A DNA stretch of 64,000 nt from Fremontodendron californicum (lineage: Eukaryota > Streptophyta > Magnoliopsida > Malvales > Malvaceae), in contig JAULJL010000028.1 in assembly GCA_030761205.1 (NCBI GenBank), positions 19,519,001-19,583,000 of the forward strand, given 5' to 3'. A model generated the notes under the pieces. It was not told the origin of the DNA. It did not search any database and was given only the letters and a program-made list of their open reading frames with translations. Shown piece by piece: positions 1-11,385 of the stretch. A program made the translations under genes and the position numbers. Within the stretch, counting starts at the first letter, position 1. The number at the start of each line of letters is the position of its first letter.

Positions 1-750
1 CCAGAAAAACCCTAACCGCAAATCTTAAAAAAAGACAAAAACGTGATTTTTCTGCCTCCAGGCTTTCTTGTGCGGCAATGACTTATTCTCAGGGTTTTAA
101 AGCTCTATAAATACCATCTTTTGAGCTACAAATTAGACATCTTTTGAGGAGACTCAAGGATCATCATCATTATTCTTCTTCTTCTTCTCCATTCTTTTAT
201 TTTCCTTTTTAGTTTTATGTATATATTATCTATACCTATGTTAGGCTAAACATTTATTTGGTTAAGGGTGATTTCAAAGCCCTAGACATGTTATGTAATT
301 AATTTTCAGAATCTATCTATCATTGTTTTCTATCAAAGTTGCTTATGTTCTTCCATTAAAATTGTTCATGATGATGTTTTCATTTGTTTAGGTGGCCAAC
401 TAGATAAATCTTGATAATTGTCTAATGCTAGTTTAGGAGTCTTGATCCGTGTAATTGTCTTGATTTCTTATTCATAAGTAGCAATTTGTGATTAATGATT
501 ATGGTTAAGTTTTCAATAATTGCAAAGTGGAACATAACCTAAGTTGAACAATACGAGATTATGTGTTTGTTGCTTAGATCAACCTATCTTTCTCATCATA
601 AAGCTGCCATTAAATTGAATTTAGAGAGCTTATTCTAGGTTGTTTGATGGTTAGAGATTAAATAGAGCGCTTATTCTATTTAACGACGAACTAAGGAAAG
701 ATTGGGGTAACAGAGCTTGTTGTTATCTACGGTTGTTAACTTTGATAGCT
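1..750 (+). mobile_element. C-type LTR fragment, 3' part, plus sense
   Basis: The segment begins in U3 just before the promoter and runs through the transcribed leader shared with the A and B LTRs. It stops at the TTTGATAG point near 750, where the sequence turns into the opposite strand of the same LTR type. It has the C-type landmarks: the CCTCCAGGC block, a TATA box at 106-113 and a TTC-rich tract after it. The LTR 3' terminus is missing, so this is a broken copy. The upstream part lies outside the window. Confidence 0.8.
106..113 (+). promoter_or_regulatory. TATA box of C-type LTR
   Basis: TATAAATA within CTCTATAAATACC, at the same place in every C LTR copy here. It is followed about 60 bases later by a pyrimidine-rich (TTC)n stretch. 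It would set the U3/R boundary about 30 bases downstream. That start site is inferred, not seen. Confidence 0.7.
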
Positions 751-1488
751 AGAATCTGAAAATCAATTACAAAACATGTCTAGGGCTTTGAAATCACCCT
801 TAACCAAATAGAAGTTTAGCCTAGCATAGGAATAGATAATATATACATAAAACAAAAAAGAAAAATAAAAGAATGAAGAAGAAGAAGAAGATGAAGAAGA
901 AGAATGATGATGATCCTTTGAGTCTCCTCAAAAGATGTCTAGTTTGTGGCTCAAAAGATGGTATTTATAGAGCTTTAAAAACCTGAGAATAAGTCATTGC
1001 CGCATAAGTAAGCCTGGAGGTGCAAAAATCACGTTTTTGCATTTTTTTTCAGATTTGCGATTAAGGTTTTTCTGGCCGCAGGGTTCTTTAGGGAGATCTT
1101 CTAGCACCATGTTGAATGCCCATTTGTTATCCGATTTGGGCCCATAATATATCGTTGGAAAGATAATCAAGTTAACTTTAAAAGTCAAGAAGTAAGTTTC
1201 TTCAACTAAAGAATCTAACATCATGTTTTCCTTGCAAAAAGCTCCGGAGGTCAAATCTGCCTGATTGCTTTTCAACCAGAAATTGATTTTTTTGACTCCC
1301 ACGTCTTCTTCCATTTTGTGATTATGATTTTGTAAGCTCTTTACCATCATTATTGACATCTTTTGACTTCATTATCCTTATTGTACCTAAAATTCAAAAA
1401 CATATTATAAGTAAACAAGATAAAGATCGAAAACATAATAAAAACTAATGGTAGAAAGGCATAAAATGTATATTTTATGAGCTTATCA
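751..1488 (-). mobile_element. C-type LTR fragment, minus sense, with U3 terminus
   Basis: This is the reverse of the C LTR, from the leader back to the U3 start. Read on the minus strand it begins TGATAAGCTC at 1488. The TATA box is at 962-969. U3 contains the conserved block (about 1080-1370) that A LTRs also have. The first 330 bases are an inverted copy of positions 1-320, so the two fragments form a large palindrome. The 3' part of this LTR is missing. Confidence 0.8.
962..969 (-). promoter_or_regulatory. TATA box of minus-sense C LTR
   Basis: TATTTATA on the plus strand (TATAAATA on the minus), at the site equivalent to 106-113 in the inverted copy. Confidence 0.65.
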
Positions 1489-1918
1489 CCACATTTATTA
1501 TCCCTTAGAAAGGCATAAAATGAATAAAGACCTCTTGATTTATGAAGTTCATGATCTAAATTGTTGATAATAGCTGGACAAGCAAGCATATCGTAGAACT
1601 GTTTTTATGAGATTGATTGAGTGTAAACACTTTACCACTACTTTAAAAAGTGAAAATCATGAGAGTATCCCATGTGAGAAGTTGAGATTAAGTTTGAACA
1701 TGCACTATTTTGACTGAGATATGTTATATTAACTTCACTCAAACCCTTTACTATCAAGCATGATTCTTTGCGAAACTCTTTAAGATATTGATTAGTTTGT
1801 AAGACATGTTCAATGATTATCTATAAGTTGTATTGAAAGTGAACTAGATTCGGTTTTCTTACCTTGTTTCTATTTGATGTTGCTCGCGGACTAGCAAAAG
1901 ATTAAGTGTGGGGGAATT
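1489..1918 (+). mobile_element. A-type element, 3' end of internal region
   Basis: Non-coding sequence directly upstream of a polypurine tract and an A LTR. It is recognisably homologous, with many changes, to the last part of the B internal region (the GACCTCTTGATT, GGACAAGCAAG and GATTGATTGAGTGTAAAC blocks), so A and B elements share a 3' untranslated region. The 5' side is cut by the C LTR fragment ending at 1488. No coding potential is seen. Confidence 0.75.
1880..1918 (+). other. Hairpin plus polypurine tract of A element
   Basis: The tract AAGTGTGGGGGAATT (1904-1918) abuts the LTR start TGATAAGTG at 1919, the expected position of the plus-strand primer for reverse transcription. Just upstream, TTGCT (1880-1884) and AGCAA (1893-1897) can pair. 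The same hairpin-then-tract layout precedes the B LTRs. Confidence 0.8.
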
Positions 1919-3395
1919 TGATAAGTGATTAATTTCATACATTTTCCTATTTAATTTCTTTATACTTTGTGCTTTGATTCTTACTTCCTTGACATTTCAC
2001 TAGGTTTTTATGCTTTGTAGGTATTTTGGAGAAAATGAAGTCAAAACATGTCAATTAGGATGTTAAAGAGCTTACAAATCACAATCACAAGATGGAAAAA
2101 GAGTTGGGAGTCAAAAAGATCAAATTCTTGGTTCAAAGCAAGTAGACAGATTTCACCTCCGGAGCTTGTTGCTAAGAAAACATGATGTTAGATTCATTAT
2201 TCGAAGAAACTTCCTACTTTACTTTTGAAGCTAACTTGATTACCTTCCCAACGGTTGGTAATGAGCCAAAATCGGATAAGAAATGGTCATCCAAATCGGC
2301 ATTGGAATATCTCCCTAAACAACCCTAGTGGCAGAAAAAATCCTAGCCACAAATCACAATTTTTCTTAATACCCTAGCTGACATTTATGTTTATCCTTGT
2401 CAAAGAAGGATTAGTGGCTGTCAACTTGCATTAATTGCATTAATTGCAAGAATCTTTTCTTAAAACTAATCCTAGTCAAAGTAAAAGAATTAAATCAGCC
2501 AAGACTTTCCTTCCTTACACTTACTTTGGCTGCAAGTTTGTAATCTCTTTTCATTAAAGAGTGATTTGACTAAAACTTTCCTACTTTATTCAAACTTGGC
2601 TGCCAAGACTTATATCTTTCCTTAAAACACAAAAGTCAGCCACTTTTCTTTAACTTTAGCCACAAGTCAGCATTTATTGAAGGGAGAGAGCTGAAATTCA
2701 CTTGTTTGATGCCCTAGCTATTGCCTATAAATAGAGAACAAGGGGGCAAACGAAAATACACTTCTCCAAGCATCAAAGTTCTGATTTCTTCTTTGTTTCT
2801 TTGTTTTTGAGAGACCAAGAGGCTGGATAATTAATATTTTTCTTCTTCTTCTTCTTTCTTTCTTTTATTTTCTTCTTAGATTCTCTTTAATTTTATGTTT
2901 ATGTTTACAATGCCTATGCTAGGCTAAAGTTTTATTTGGTTAAGGGTGATTTCAAAGTCCTAGACATGTTATGTAATTAATAATTAGAATCTACCTATCA
3001 TTGTTTTCTATCAATGTTGCTTATGTTCTTCCATTAAAATTGTTCATGATGATGTTTTGATTTGTTTAGGTGGCCTACTAGATAAATCTTGATAATTGTC
3101 TAATGCTAGTTTAGGAGTCTTGATCCGTGTAATTGCCTTGATTTCCTATTCATAAGTAGCAATTTGTGTTAATGGTTATGGTCAAGTTTTCAATAATTGC
3201 AAAGTGGAACATAACCTAAGTTGAACAATCCGAGTTTATGTGTTTGTTGCTTAGATCAACCTATCTTTCTCATCATAAAGCTACTATTAAATTAAACTTA
3301 GAGAGCTTATTCTCGGTTGTTTGATAGTTAGAGATTAAATAGAGAGCTTGTTCTATTTAACGAAGAACTAAGGAAAGATTGGGGTAACAGAGCTT
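1919..3395 (+). mobile_element. A-type 3' LTR, plus sense, 3'-truncated
   Basis: Starts TGATAAGTGATTAATTTC right after the PPT, so it is the 3' LTR of an A element. U3 runs to a TATA box at 2726-2733 (CCTATAAATAGAG), then a TTC-rich tract and the shared leader. Near 3391-3400 the leader breaks off at AGCTTGTAG and continues as U3 of a second A LTR. About 280 terminal bases, including the GGGTGCATCA end, are absent. Confidence 0.8.
2726..2733 (+). promoter_or_regulatory. TATA box of A-type LTR
   Basis: TATAAATA in the context GCCTATAAATAGAGAAC, conserved in the A LTRs at 4077-4084, 8980-8987 (minus) and 19713-19720 (minus). The copy at 5303-5309 has lost one base. Confidence 0.7.
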
Positions 3396-5081
3396 GTAGT
3401 TATTTTGGAAGAGATGAAGTCAAAACATGTCAATTAGGATGTTAAAGAGCTTACAAAATCATAATCACAAGATGGAAAAAGATTTGGGAGTCAAAAAGAT
3501 CAAATTCTAGGTGCAAAGCAAGAAGACAGATTTGATCTCTGAAGCTTGTTACTAAGAAAACATGATGTTAAATTATTTATTCGAAGAAACTTCCTTTTTG
3601 AATTTTGAAGATCACTTAATTATCTTTCCATCGGGTAAGTAATGGTCATCCAAATTGGCGTTGGAATATCTCCCTAAACAACCCTATTGGCAGAAAAAAC
3701 CCTAGCCGCAAATCACATTTTTTTCTTAATACCCTAGCTGACATTTATGTTTATCCTTGTCAAAGAAGGATTTGTGGCTGTCAGCTTGCATTAACTGCAA
3801 GAATCATTCCTTAAAGCTAGTCCTAGTCAAAGTAGGAGAATTAAATCAGCCAAGACTTTCGTTCCTTACACTTACTTTGGCTGCAAGTTTGTAATCTCTC
3901 CTCATTAAAGAGTGCTTTGACTAATACTTTCCTACTTTATTCAAACTTGGCTGCCAAGGCTTCTATCTTTCCTTAAAACACAAAAGTCAGCCACCTTTCC
4001 TTAACTTTAGCCACAAGTCAGCATTTATTGAAGGGAGAGAGCTGAAATTCACTTGTTTGATGCCCTAGCTATTGCCTATAAATAGAGATCAAGGGGGCAA
4101 ACAAAATTTACACTTCTCCAAGCATCAAAGTTATAATTTCTTCTTTGTTTTAGAGTTTTTGAGAGAATAAGAGGCTGGATAATTAATATTCTTCTTCTTC
4201 TTCTTTCTTTCTTTCTTTTATTTTCTTGTTAGATTCTCTTTAATTTTATGTTTATGTTTACAATGCCTATGCTAGGCTAAACTTTTATCTGGCTAAGGGT
4301 GATTTCAAAGCCCTAGAAATGTTATGTAATTAAATTTTAGAATCTATCTATCATTATTTTCTATCGAAGTTGCTTATGCTCTTCCATTAAAATTGTTCAT
4401 GATGATGTTTTGATTTGTTTAGGTGGCCAATTAGATAAATCTTGATAATTGTCTAATGCTAGTTTAGAAGTCTTGATCCGTGTAATTGTCTGGATTTTCT
4501 ATTCATAAGTAGCAATTTGTGATTAATGATTATGGTCAAGTTTTCAATAATTGCAAAGTGGAACATAACCTAATTTGAACAATCCAAGCTTATGTGTTTG
4601 TTGCTTAGATCAACCTATCTTTCTCATCATAAAGCTGCTATTAAATTGAACTAAGAGAGCTTATTCTAGGTTGTTTGATAGTTAGAGATTAAATAGAGAG
4701 CTTGTTCTATTTAATGATGAACTAAGGAAATATTGGGGTAACAGAACTTGTTGTTATCAACGGTTGTTAACTTTGATAGTTAATTGATGTTGATAGATAT
4801 GAAATTGATTCCTAATGATGTCTAGTGGTGGAGAATGAAACCTTAACCATATTTTTCATATTTGATGCTTTTTAATTTCTTGTTTTCTCATTCTTATTGT
4901 TAACTTTAGTTTAAATCTGATTTTTAAAATCCCTTTTCTTTTATTGTTCTTGAATTTAAGTTCATTAACTTATAAACTAAAACCCAATCCCTGAGGACTC
5001 AACCCTTGCTAATCACTATACTCTACAATTTATTCTTTTTAAGTGCAAGGTTAAATAAGATACACTCTTTTGGGTGCATCA
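3396..5081 (+). mobile_element. A-type LTR, 5'-truncated, plus sense
   Basis: Begins inside U3 at GTATTTTGGAAGAG, about 100 bases after the normal LTR start, and runs to an intact GGGTGCATCA end at 5081. TATA box 4077-4084. No PBS follows; at 5082 the sequence switches to an inverted A LTR. With the preceding LTR it makes a direct LTR-LTR tandem fused through a few bases of shared sequence. Confidence 0.8.
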
Positions 5082-6113
5082 CTAGGGCTTTGAAATCATC
5101 CTTAACCAAATAAAAGTTTAGCATAGCATAGGCATTGTAAACATAAAGATAAAATTAAAGAGAATCTAAGAAGAAAATAAAAGAAAGAAAGAAGAAGAAT
5201 ATTAATTATCCAGCCTCTTGTTCTCTAAAAACTCTAAAACAAAGAGGAAATCATAACTTTGATGCTTGGAGAAGTGTAAATTTCGTTTGCCCCCTTGATC
5301 TCTATTATAGGCAATAGCTAGGGCATCAAACAAGTGAATTTCAGCTCTCTCCCTTCAATAAATGCTGACTTGTGGCTAAAGTTAAGGAAAGGTGGCTGAC
5401 TTTTTTGTTTTAAGGAAAGATATAAGCCTTGGTAGCCAAGTTTGAATAAAGTAGGAAAGTCTTATTCAAAGCACTCTTTAATGAGGAGAGATTACAAACT
5501 TGCAACCAAAGTAAGTGTAAGGAAGGAAAGTCTTGGCTGATTTAATTTTCCTACTTTGACTAGGATTAGCTTTAAGGAAAAATTCTTGCAATTAATGCAA
5601 GTTGACAACCACTAATCCTTCTTTGACAAGGATAAACATAAATGTCAGCTAGGGTATTAAGAAAAAAATTTATCTTGCGGCTACGATTTTTTCTGCCACT
5701 AGGGTTGTTTAGGGACATATTCCAATGCCGATTTGGCTGACCATTTCTTATCCGATTTTATCTCATGACCAACCGTTGGAGAGGTGATCAAGTGATCTTC
5801 AAAAGTCAAGAAGGAAGTTTCTTCGAATAAAGAATCTAACATCATGTTTGTGTAGCAACAAACTCTAGAGGTCAAATCTGTCTTTTTGCTTTTTTGCACC
5901 AAGAATTTGATCTTTTTGACTCCCAAGTCTTTTTTCATCTTGTGATTGTGATATTGTAAGCTCTTTAACATCCTAATTGACATGTTTTGACTTCATCTCT
6001 TCCAAAATACCTACAAAGCATAAAAACTTAGTAAACTGTCAAGGAACTTAAGAATCAAAACACAAAGTATAAGGAAATTCAACAGGCAAATGCATGAAAT
6101 TAAGCACTTATTA
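5082..6113 (-). mobile_element. A-type LTR fragment, minus sense
   Basis: Inverted A LTR that starts in the leader (CTAGGGCTTTGAAATC) and reaches the U3 terminus at 6113. That terminus reads ACTTATTA instead of ACTTATCA, so the canonical TG is damaged. The TATA box is also degraded (CTATTATAGG at 5302-5311, one T lost). It abuts chromovirus integrase sequence, so the U3 end probably marks the insertion point into that element. Confidence 0.75.
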
Positions 6114-6970
6114 GTTCCTCAATGTTCTCTTAGACAGGCCATTGTAAGTGAAGCACATGGTGGTACATTGGGTGGTCATTTTGGTTGAGACAAAACACTT
6201 GCCCTTGTACAAGTAAACTTCTATTGGCCTAAGATGGGGAAAGATGTCATGAGACATGTTGAAAGATGCAGCATTTGTCATTTGGCCAAAAGTAAAGGTC
6301 AAAACTCCGATCTGTATACTCTACTTCCAATACCTTGTGCTCCATGGGAAGATGTTAGTCTTGACTTTGTTTTGGGCCTACCTAGGACTCAACGCAACAA
6401 AGACTCTATTTTGGTGGTTGTGGATAGATTCTCAAAAATGGCTCACTTTGTTCCTTGTAATAAAACCATATAGATGCTTCTTATGTTGCTGATTTATATT
6501 TCAGGGAAATTGTGAAATTGCATGGTATTCCCAAGACTATGGTTTCTAACCGAGACTCTAAGTTCTTAAGTCATTTTTGGCACACCTTTTCAAAGAGAAA
6601 TGAGAAGTACTAGAAAGCAGCTGACAAACATCGCAAACATGTTGAGTTCAAAGAAGGTGATTTGGTGTGGGTTCATCTTCGCAAGGAAAGTTTCTATCCT
6701 GGCAGGTATGGGAAGCTTAAACCTAAAGCTGATGGACCATTCAAAGTGCTTCAGCGCATTGGGGAGAATGCCTACAAGATAGAGCTTCCGGAAGAATATG
6801 AGATTTCTAGCACATTCAATGTGGCAGATCTTTCTCCTTATCATGGTGATGAGACCAGCTCAGATTTGAGGACAAATCTTTTTCAACCAAGAGAGATTGA
6901 TACAAGAGTGTCTACATTCATGGGAGCAAGTGATGAAAGCCATGCAAGTCTTGGTTCAATGCAACCATAG
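6114..6970 (+). pseudogene. pol: Ty3/gypsy chromovirus integrase fragment, inactivated
   Basis: The reading starts in the integrase zinc-binding domain: two His codons (about 6156 and 6177, spacing H-X6-H) and CSIC (C-X2-C) give an HHCC finger. Then come the core motifs SLDFVLGLP (first catalytic Asp) and VSNRDSKFLSHFW, where the usual second Asp is Asn (codon 6548-6550). A deletion near 6600 removes the Glu region and joins to the C-terminal part (LVWVHLRKE, STFNVADLSPY, DLRTNLFQ), ending at TAG 6968. It is broken by a stop at 6186, a frameshift near 6470, a stop at 6611 and the deletion. The C-terminal motifs resemble CRM-like chromoviruses; no chromodomain is seen. The family is firm; the clade is inference. 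Confidence 0.9.
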
Positions 6971-7629
6971 ATTCTGACTTTGGTGTATTGAATGCAGCAA
7001 TCATAGCACATAGGTCAACTTGGGAGACTAATCTGTATTGATTCTAAAGGAGTTAAGAGGCAATCCATATATGGATGGAAATATATTCATGTCTAGTTTC
7101 TAGAACATTTGACTTTTTGAGTATTGAAGTCCTGTGGAGAAAGTTATGGCAAGATTACTACATACGGGTCAGAAGACAGATTTGCTGGAATTTCGGGATT
7201 GAAATCCCTACTTTCCTTATTTAGTTGATTTTCTTTTATTTTCAGTCAACTCTTGTTTTCTTTCAGATTTCCTAAGGCTTGGAGGGTTGTTCTAGCCATT
7301 AGTATTTAAATTGGCTTAAAACTAGGTATTAGGTAGATTAGATTGAAGAAAAGTTTAAGTTCTCTTTGAGACTCTACCCAAATCCTGTATCTCTTTGGTG
7401 GATTTCCTTTGAGTGGTGGATTTAATCTTGGTTTTTGTATCCTTGAATAGCATCATTGGGGTGGTGAATTTCTATATCCTCATTGATCCATTCTTGGTGG
7501 CGAGCTTTTGTTTCCTTTACCAAATCTTCCAACTTGGGTGGTGATTTCTGTATCCTACTGGACGAATCTTATTATTAGTTTATTAAACTTCATTGTTCTG
7601 TTGAAACTTGTTAATCCACTTGTTCCGGC
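6971..7629 (+). mobile_element. Non-coding stretch, probable chromovirus 3' region/LTR remnant
   Basis: No ORF of note. It follows the integrase end and holds a TATA-like TATTTAAA at 7303-7310, then imperfect repeats built on GGTGGTGA/GGTGGATT and TGTATCCT (7400-7560). This texture fits a transcribed LTR leader of the neighbouring chromovirus, but neither the LTR ends nor a PPT can be fixed by eye. Confidence 0.4.
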
Positions 7630-7746
7630 ATCACTCTGCTTCTTTCTAATCCATGAGATAGCACCACTAGAAAGCAAAAAAATATAACCTGATCTAGACT
7701 AGTATTCATCTCTATCACCACCCCAATCAGCATCCGTGTATCCTTG
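7630..7746 (-). pseudogene. pol: Ty1/copia RNase H fragment
   Basis: Reading the minus strand from about 7745 gives GYTDADWGGDRDEY, one stop, then SRSGYIFLLSSGAISW and KKQ. That is the conserved start of the copia RNase H domain, with the Asp of TDADW retained. Only about 35 codons remain. The fragment ends where the C LTR begins (7747), so the C element appears to have inserted into an older copia copy. It is an unrelated superfamily from its neighbours. Confidence 0.85.
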
Positions 7747-7988
7747 TGATAAGCAAAAAAATATACATTTTATGCTTTTCTACCTTTAGTTTTTGTTATG
7801 TTTTCGATCTTTATCTTGTTAACTTATATTATGTTTTTGAATTTTAGGTACAATAAGGAGAATGAAATCAAAAGATGTCAATAATGATGGTAAAAAATTT
7901 ACAAAATCATAATCACAAGATGGAAGAAGACTTGGGAGTCAAAAAGATCAATTTCCGGTTGCAAAGCAAGAAGGCAGATTTGACCTCA
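7747..7988 (+). mobile_element. C-type 5' LTR, first part (U3)
   Basis: Starts TGATAAGC and matches the minus-sense C LTR at 751-1488 in order. It is interrupted at 7988 by a solo A LTR and resumes at 16921, where the text continues across the break (GACCTC ... CTCCAGAGC). Without the insert the LTR is about 1.45 kb. Confidence 0.85.
7984..7988 (+). repeat. Target site duplication of the solo A LTR (left copy)
   Basis: CCTCA here, CCTCC at 16921-16925 on the other side: four of five bases agree, and the undisturbed target in the C LTR at 1-1488 reads CCTCC. This is the 5-bp duplication expected for Ty3/gypsy integration with one later mutation. Confidence 0.75.
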
Positions 7989-9673
7989 GGATGCACTCAA
8001 ACGAGTGTATCTTATTTAACCTTGCACTTAAAAAGAATCAATTATAGAGTATAGTGATTAGCAGGGTTCGAGTCCTCAGGCATTGGGTTTTAGTTTATAA
8101 GTTAATAGTTTATCACTTAAAAACAAGTAAACAAAAGTAAAGGAGATTTTGAAATCAGATTTAAACTAAAGTTAACAATAAGAATGAGAAAACAAGTAAT
8201 TAAGAAGAATCAAATATGAAAAATATGGTTAAGGTTTCATTCTCCACCACTAGACATCATTAAGAATCAATTTCATATCTATCAACATTAATTAGCTATT
8301 AAAGTTAACAACCGTAGATAACAACAAGCTCTGTTACCCCAATCTTTTCTTAGTTTGTCGTTAAATAGAACAAACTCTCTATTTAACCTCTAACTATCAA
8401 ACAACCTAGAATAAGCTCTCTAAGTTCAATTTAATAGCAGCTTTATGATGAGAAAGATAGGTTGATCTAAGCAACAAACACATAAGCTCGGATTGTTCAA
8501 CTTAGGTTATGTTCCACTTTGCAATTATTGAAAACTTGACCATAATCATTAATCAAAAATTGCCACTTATGAATAGGAAATCAAGACAATTACACGGATC
8601 AAGACTCCTAAACTAGCATTATACAATTATCAATATTTATCTAGTTGACCACCTAAACAAATCAAAACATCATCATGAACAATTTTAATGGAAGAACATA
8701 AGCAACTTTGATAGAAAACAATGATAGATAGATTCTGAAAATTAATTACATAACATGTCTAGGGCTTTGAAATCACCCTTAACCATATAAAAGTTTAACC
8801 TAGCATAGGCATTGTAAACATAAACATAAAATTAAAGAGAATGTAAGAAGAAAATAAAAGAAAGAAAGAAGAAGAATATTAATTATCCAGCCTCTTGCTC
8901 TCTCAAAAACAAAGAAACAAAGAAGAAATCAGAACTTTGATGCTTGGAGAAGTCTATTTTCGTTTGCCCCTTTGTTCTCTATTTATAGGCAATAGCTAGG
9001 GCATCAAACAAGTGAATTTCAGCTCTCTCCCTTCAATAAATGCTGACTTGTGGCTAAAGTTAAGGAAAAGTGGCTAACTTTTGTGTTTTAAGGAAAGATA
9101 TAAACCTTGGCAGCCAAGTTTGAATAAAGTAGGAAAGTTTTAGTCAAAGCACTCTTTAATGAAGAGAGATTACAAACTTGCAGCCAATGTAAGTGTAAGG
9201 AAGGAAAGTCTTGGCTGATTTAATTCTCCTACTTTGATTAGGATTATCTTTAAGGAAAGATACTTGCAATTAATGCAATTAATGCAAGTTGACAGCCACT
9301 AATACTTCTTTGACAAGGATAAACATAAATGTCAGCTAGGGTATTAAGAAAAAAATGTGATTTGCGGCTAGGGTATTTTCTGCCACTAGGGTTGCTTAGG
9401 GAGATATTCCAATGCCGATTTGGATGACCATTTCTTATCCGATTTAGGCCCATGACTAACAGTTGGAAAGGTAATCAAGTGATCTTCAAAAGTCAAGAGG
9501 AAGTTTCTCCGAATAAAGAGTCTAACATCATGTTTTCTTAGCAACAAGCTCCGGAGGTCAAATCTGTCTTCTTGCTTTGCACCAAGAATTTGAACTTTTT
9601 GACTCCCAAGTCTTTTTCCATCTTGTGATTGTGATTTTGTAAGCTCTTTAATATCCTAATTGACATGTTTTGA
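7989..9673 (-). mobile_element. Solo A-type LTR, first part
   Basis: Minus-sense A LTR starting GGATGCACTC, where TGATGCACCC is expected (two changes), with a TATA box at 8980-8987. It has no internal region on either side, and the flanks are a 5-bp duplication of C LTR sequence, so it is a solo LTR left by LTR-LTR recombination. It is split at 9673 by the young B element and ends at 16799-16920. Total LTR length is about 1.8 kb. Confidence 0.85.
9669..9673 (+). repeat. Target site duplication of B element (left copy)
   Basis: TTTGA, identical to 16794-16798 on the far side. The undisturbed target in other A LTRs reads GTTTTGACTTC. Confidence 0.95.
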
Positions 9674-9877
9674 TGATGCACCCAAAAGAGTGTATCTTAT
9701 TTAACCTTGCACTAAAAAGATAAATTGTAAGTATAGTAGTTAGCAAGGGTCGAGTCCTCAGGGATTGGGTTTTAGTTTATAAGTTAATAGTTTAAAACTT
9801 AAATTCAAGAACAATAAAAGAAAAGGGGTTTTTGAAGCCAGATTTAAACTAAAGTAAATAATAAGAATAAGATGCAA

Positions 9878-9982
9878 GGCGGTATAACCAGCCAATAAAA
9901 ATATATATACTAAATTAGGCGGTATAACCAGCCAATAAAAATAAAACAAAGTTAATATACAAATTAGGCGGTATAACCAGCC
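9878..9982 (-). repeat. Leader hairpin repeat array, three copies
   Basis: GGCGGTATAACCAGCC at 9878-9893, 9918-9933 and 9967-9982 (spacing 40 and 49), separated by AT-rich linkers. On the sense RNA each copy reads GGCUGGUUAUACCGCC and can fold as GGC/GCC plus GGU/ACC with one bulged U and a UAU loop. Confidence 0.9.
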
Positions 9983-10879
9983 AATAAAAATAAATATAAA
10001 AAATAAGCAAACTAAAAGTAAGAAAACAAATAAGTAAGAAGAATCAAATATGAAAAATATGGTTAAGGTTTCATTCTCCACCACTAGACATCATTAAGAA
10101 TCAATTTCAGATCTATCAATATCAACCAACTATCAAAGTTAACAACCGTAGATAACAACAAGCTCTGTTATCCCAATCTTTCCTTAGTTTGTCGTTAAAT
10201 AGAACAAGCTCTCTATTTAATCTCTAACCATCAAACAACCTAGAATAAGCTCTCTAAGTTCAATTTAATGGCAGCTTTATGATGAGAAAGATAGGTTGAT
10301 CTAAGCAACAAACACATAAGCTCGGATTGTTCAACTTAGGTTATGTTCCACTTTGCAATTATTGAAAACTTGACCATAATCATTAATCACAAATTGCCAC
10401 TTATGAATAGGAAATCAAGACAATTACACGGATCAAGACTCCTAAACTAGCAATAGATAATTATCAAGATCTATCTAGTTGTACACCTAAATAAATCAAG
10501 ACAACATCATGAACAATTCTTGTAGAAGAACATAAGCAACTTTGATAGAAAATTAATGATAGATAGAATCTGAAAATCAATCACAAAACATGTCTAGGGC
10601 TTTGAAATCACCCTTAACCAAATAGAAGTTTAGCCTAGCATAGGCATTGTAAACATAAACATAAAATTAAAGAAAATCTAAGAAGAAAATAAAAGAAAGA
10701 AAGAAGAAGAGGAAGAATATTAATTATCCAACCTCTTGCTCTCTCTAAAGAAAAAGAAAACTAGAGAAAAGAAAGAAAACTAGAGAAAAGAAAGAAGAAG
10801 AAAACTTAGAGAATTTTATTAAAATGGCTAATATCCTACCTATGTACAATATGATCCTCTACAATCATCCAAGGCCCTC

Positions 10880-10887
10880 TATTTATA
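10880..10887 (-). promoter_or_regulatory. TATA box of B 3' LTR
   Basis: TATTTATA on the plus strand, TATAAATA on the minus, in the context TGTATAAATAGAGGGCC. It is conserved in essentially all B LTRs that retain U3. It lies just downstream of the 181-bp units, as a core promoter after upstream elements. Confidence 0.75.
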
Positions 10888-11000
10888 CACATTTTGGAAG
10901 GCTAAATGACAAGAGACAAGCTTTACAAATTTCAAAGGTAGGTATAATAGGTGGGTGAATTTTTCTAACAATTTTCGTCATATTGTATGACAATTTTGAT

Positions 11001-11385
11001 CAGCCAACTTGATGGTCGATTTCGTCAATGTTGGAGGCCTGATCTGATCACATGGTCTTCTAGAAAAAGGTTCCCCTATCAGTTACGGATCCATAGCCGT
11101 TGGAATCAGCTCATTTGCTGATGTGGGTAAGCAGATATGGGCAAAATACGAAAACATGTCAGCACAGACGTCATTGCACATCAGCCAACTTGATGGTCGA
11201 TTTCGTCAATATTAGAGGCCTGATCTGATCATATGGTCTTCTAGACAAAGGTTCCCGTATCAGTTACGGATCCATAGCCATTGGAATCAGCTCATTTGCT
11301 GATGTGGATAAGCAGATATGGGCAAAATACGAAAACAGGTCAGCACAGACGTCATTGCACATCAGCCAACTTGATGGTCGATTTC
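11001..11385 (-). repeat. U3 tandem 181-bp units
   Basis: CAGCCAACTTGATGG recurs at 11001, 11182 and 11363, giving two full 181-bp units and a short third boundary. Each unit holds a GACGTC palindrome inside TGACGTCTGTGCTGAC, a plant bZIP C-box-like core. It also holds the dyad ATCAGC-TCATTT-GCTGAT and GATCA-rich sequence. The place directly upstream of the TATA box suggests duplicated upstream promoter elements; function is inferred. Confidence 0.9.

Noticed and set aside
6971..7629. Host intergenic DNA between two transposon fragments
   Set aside because: Texture and position fit a chromovirus 3' region better, but I could not prove LTR ends, so it is listed at low confidence.
9878..9982. 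Evenly spaced short repeats resembling a CRISPR array
   Set aside because: The spacers are near-identical AT-rich linkers, the repeats lie inside a plant LTR, and their number varies between LTRs of the same element.
10771..10930. Recurrent 60-67 codon frame starting MANILPMYN in the B LTRs
   Set aside because: It is antisense to the LTR transcript and spans the TATA region. Its conservation follows from recent LTR identity.
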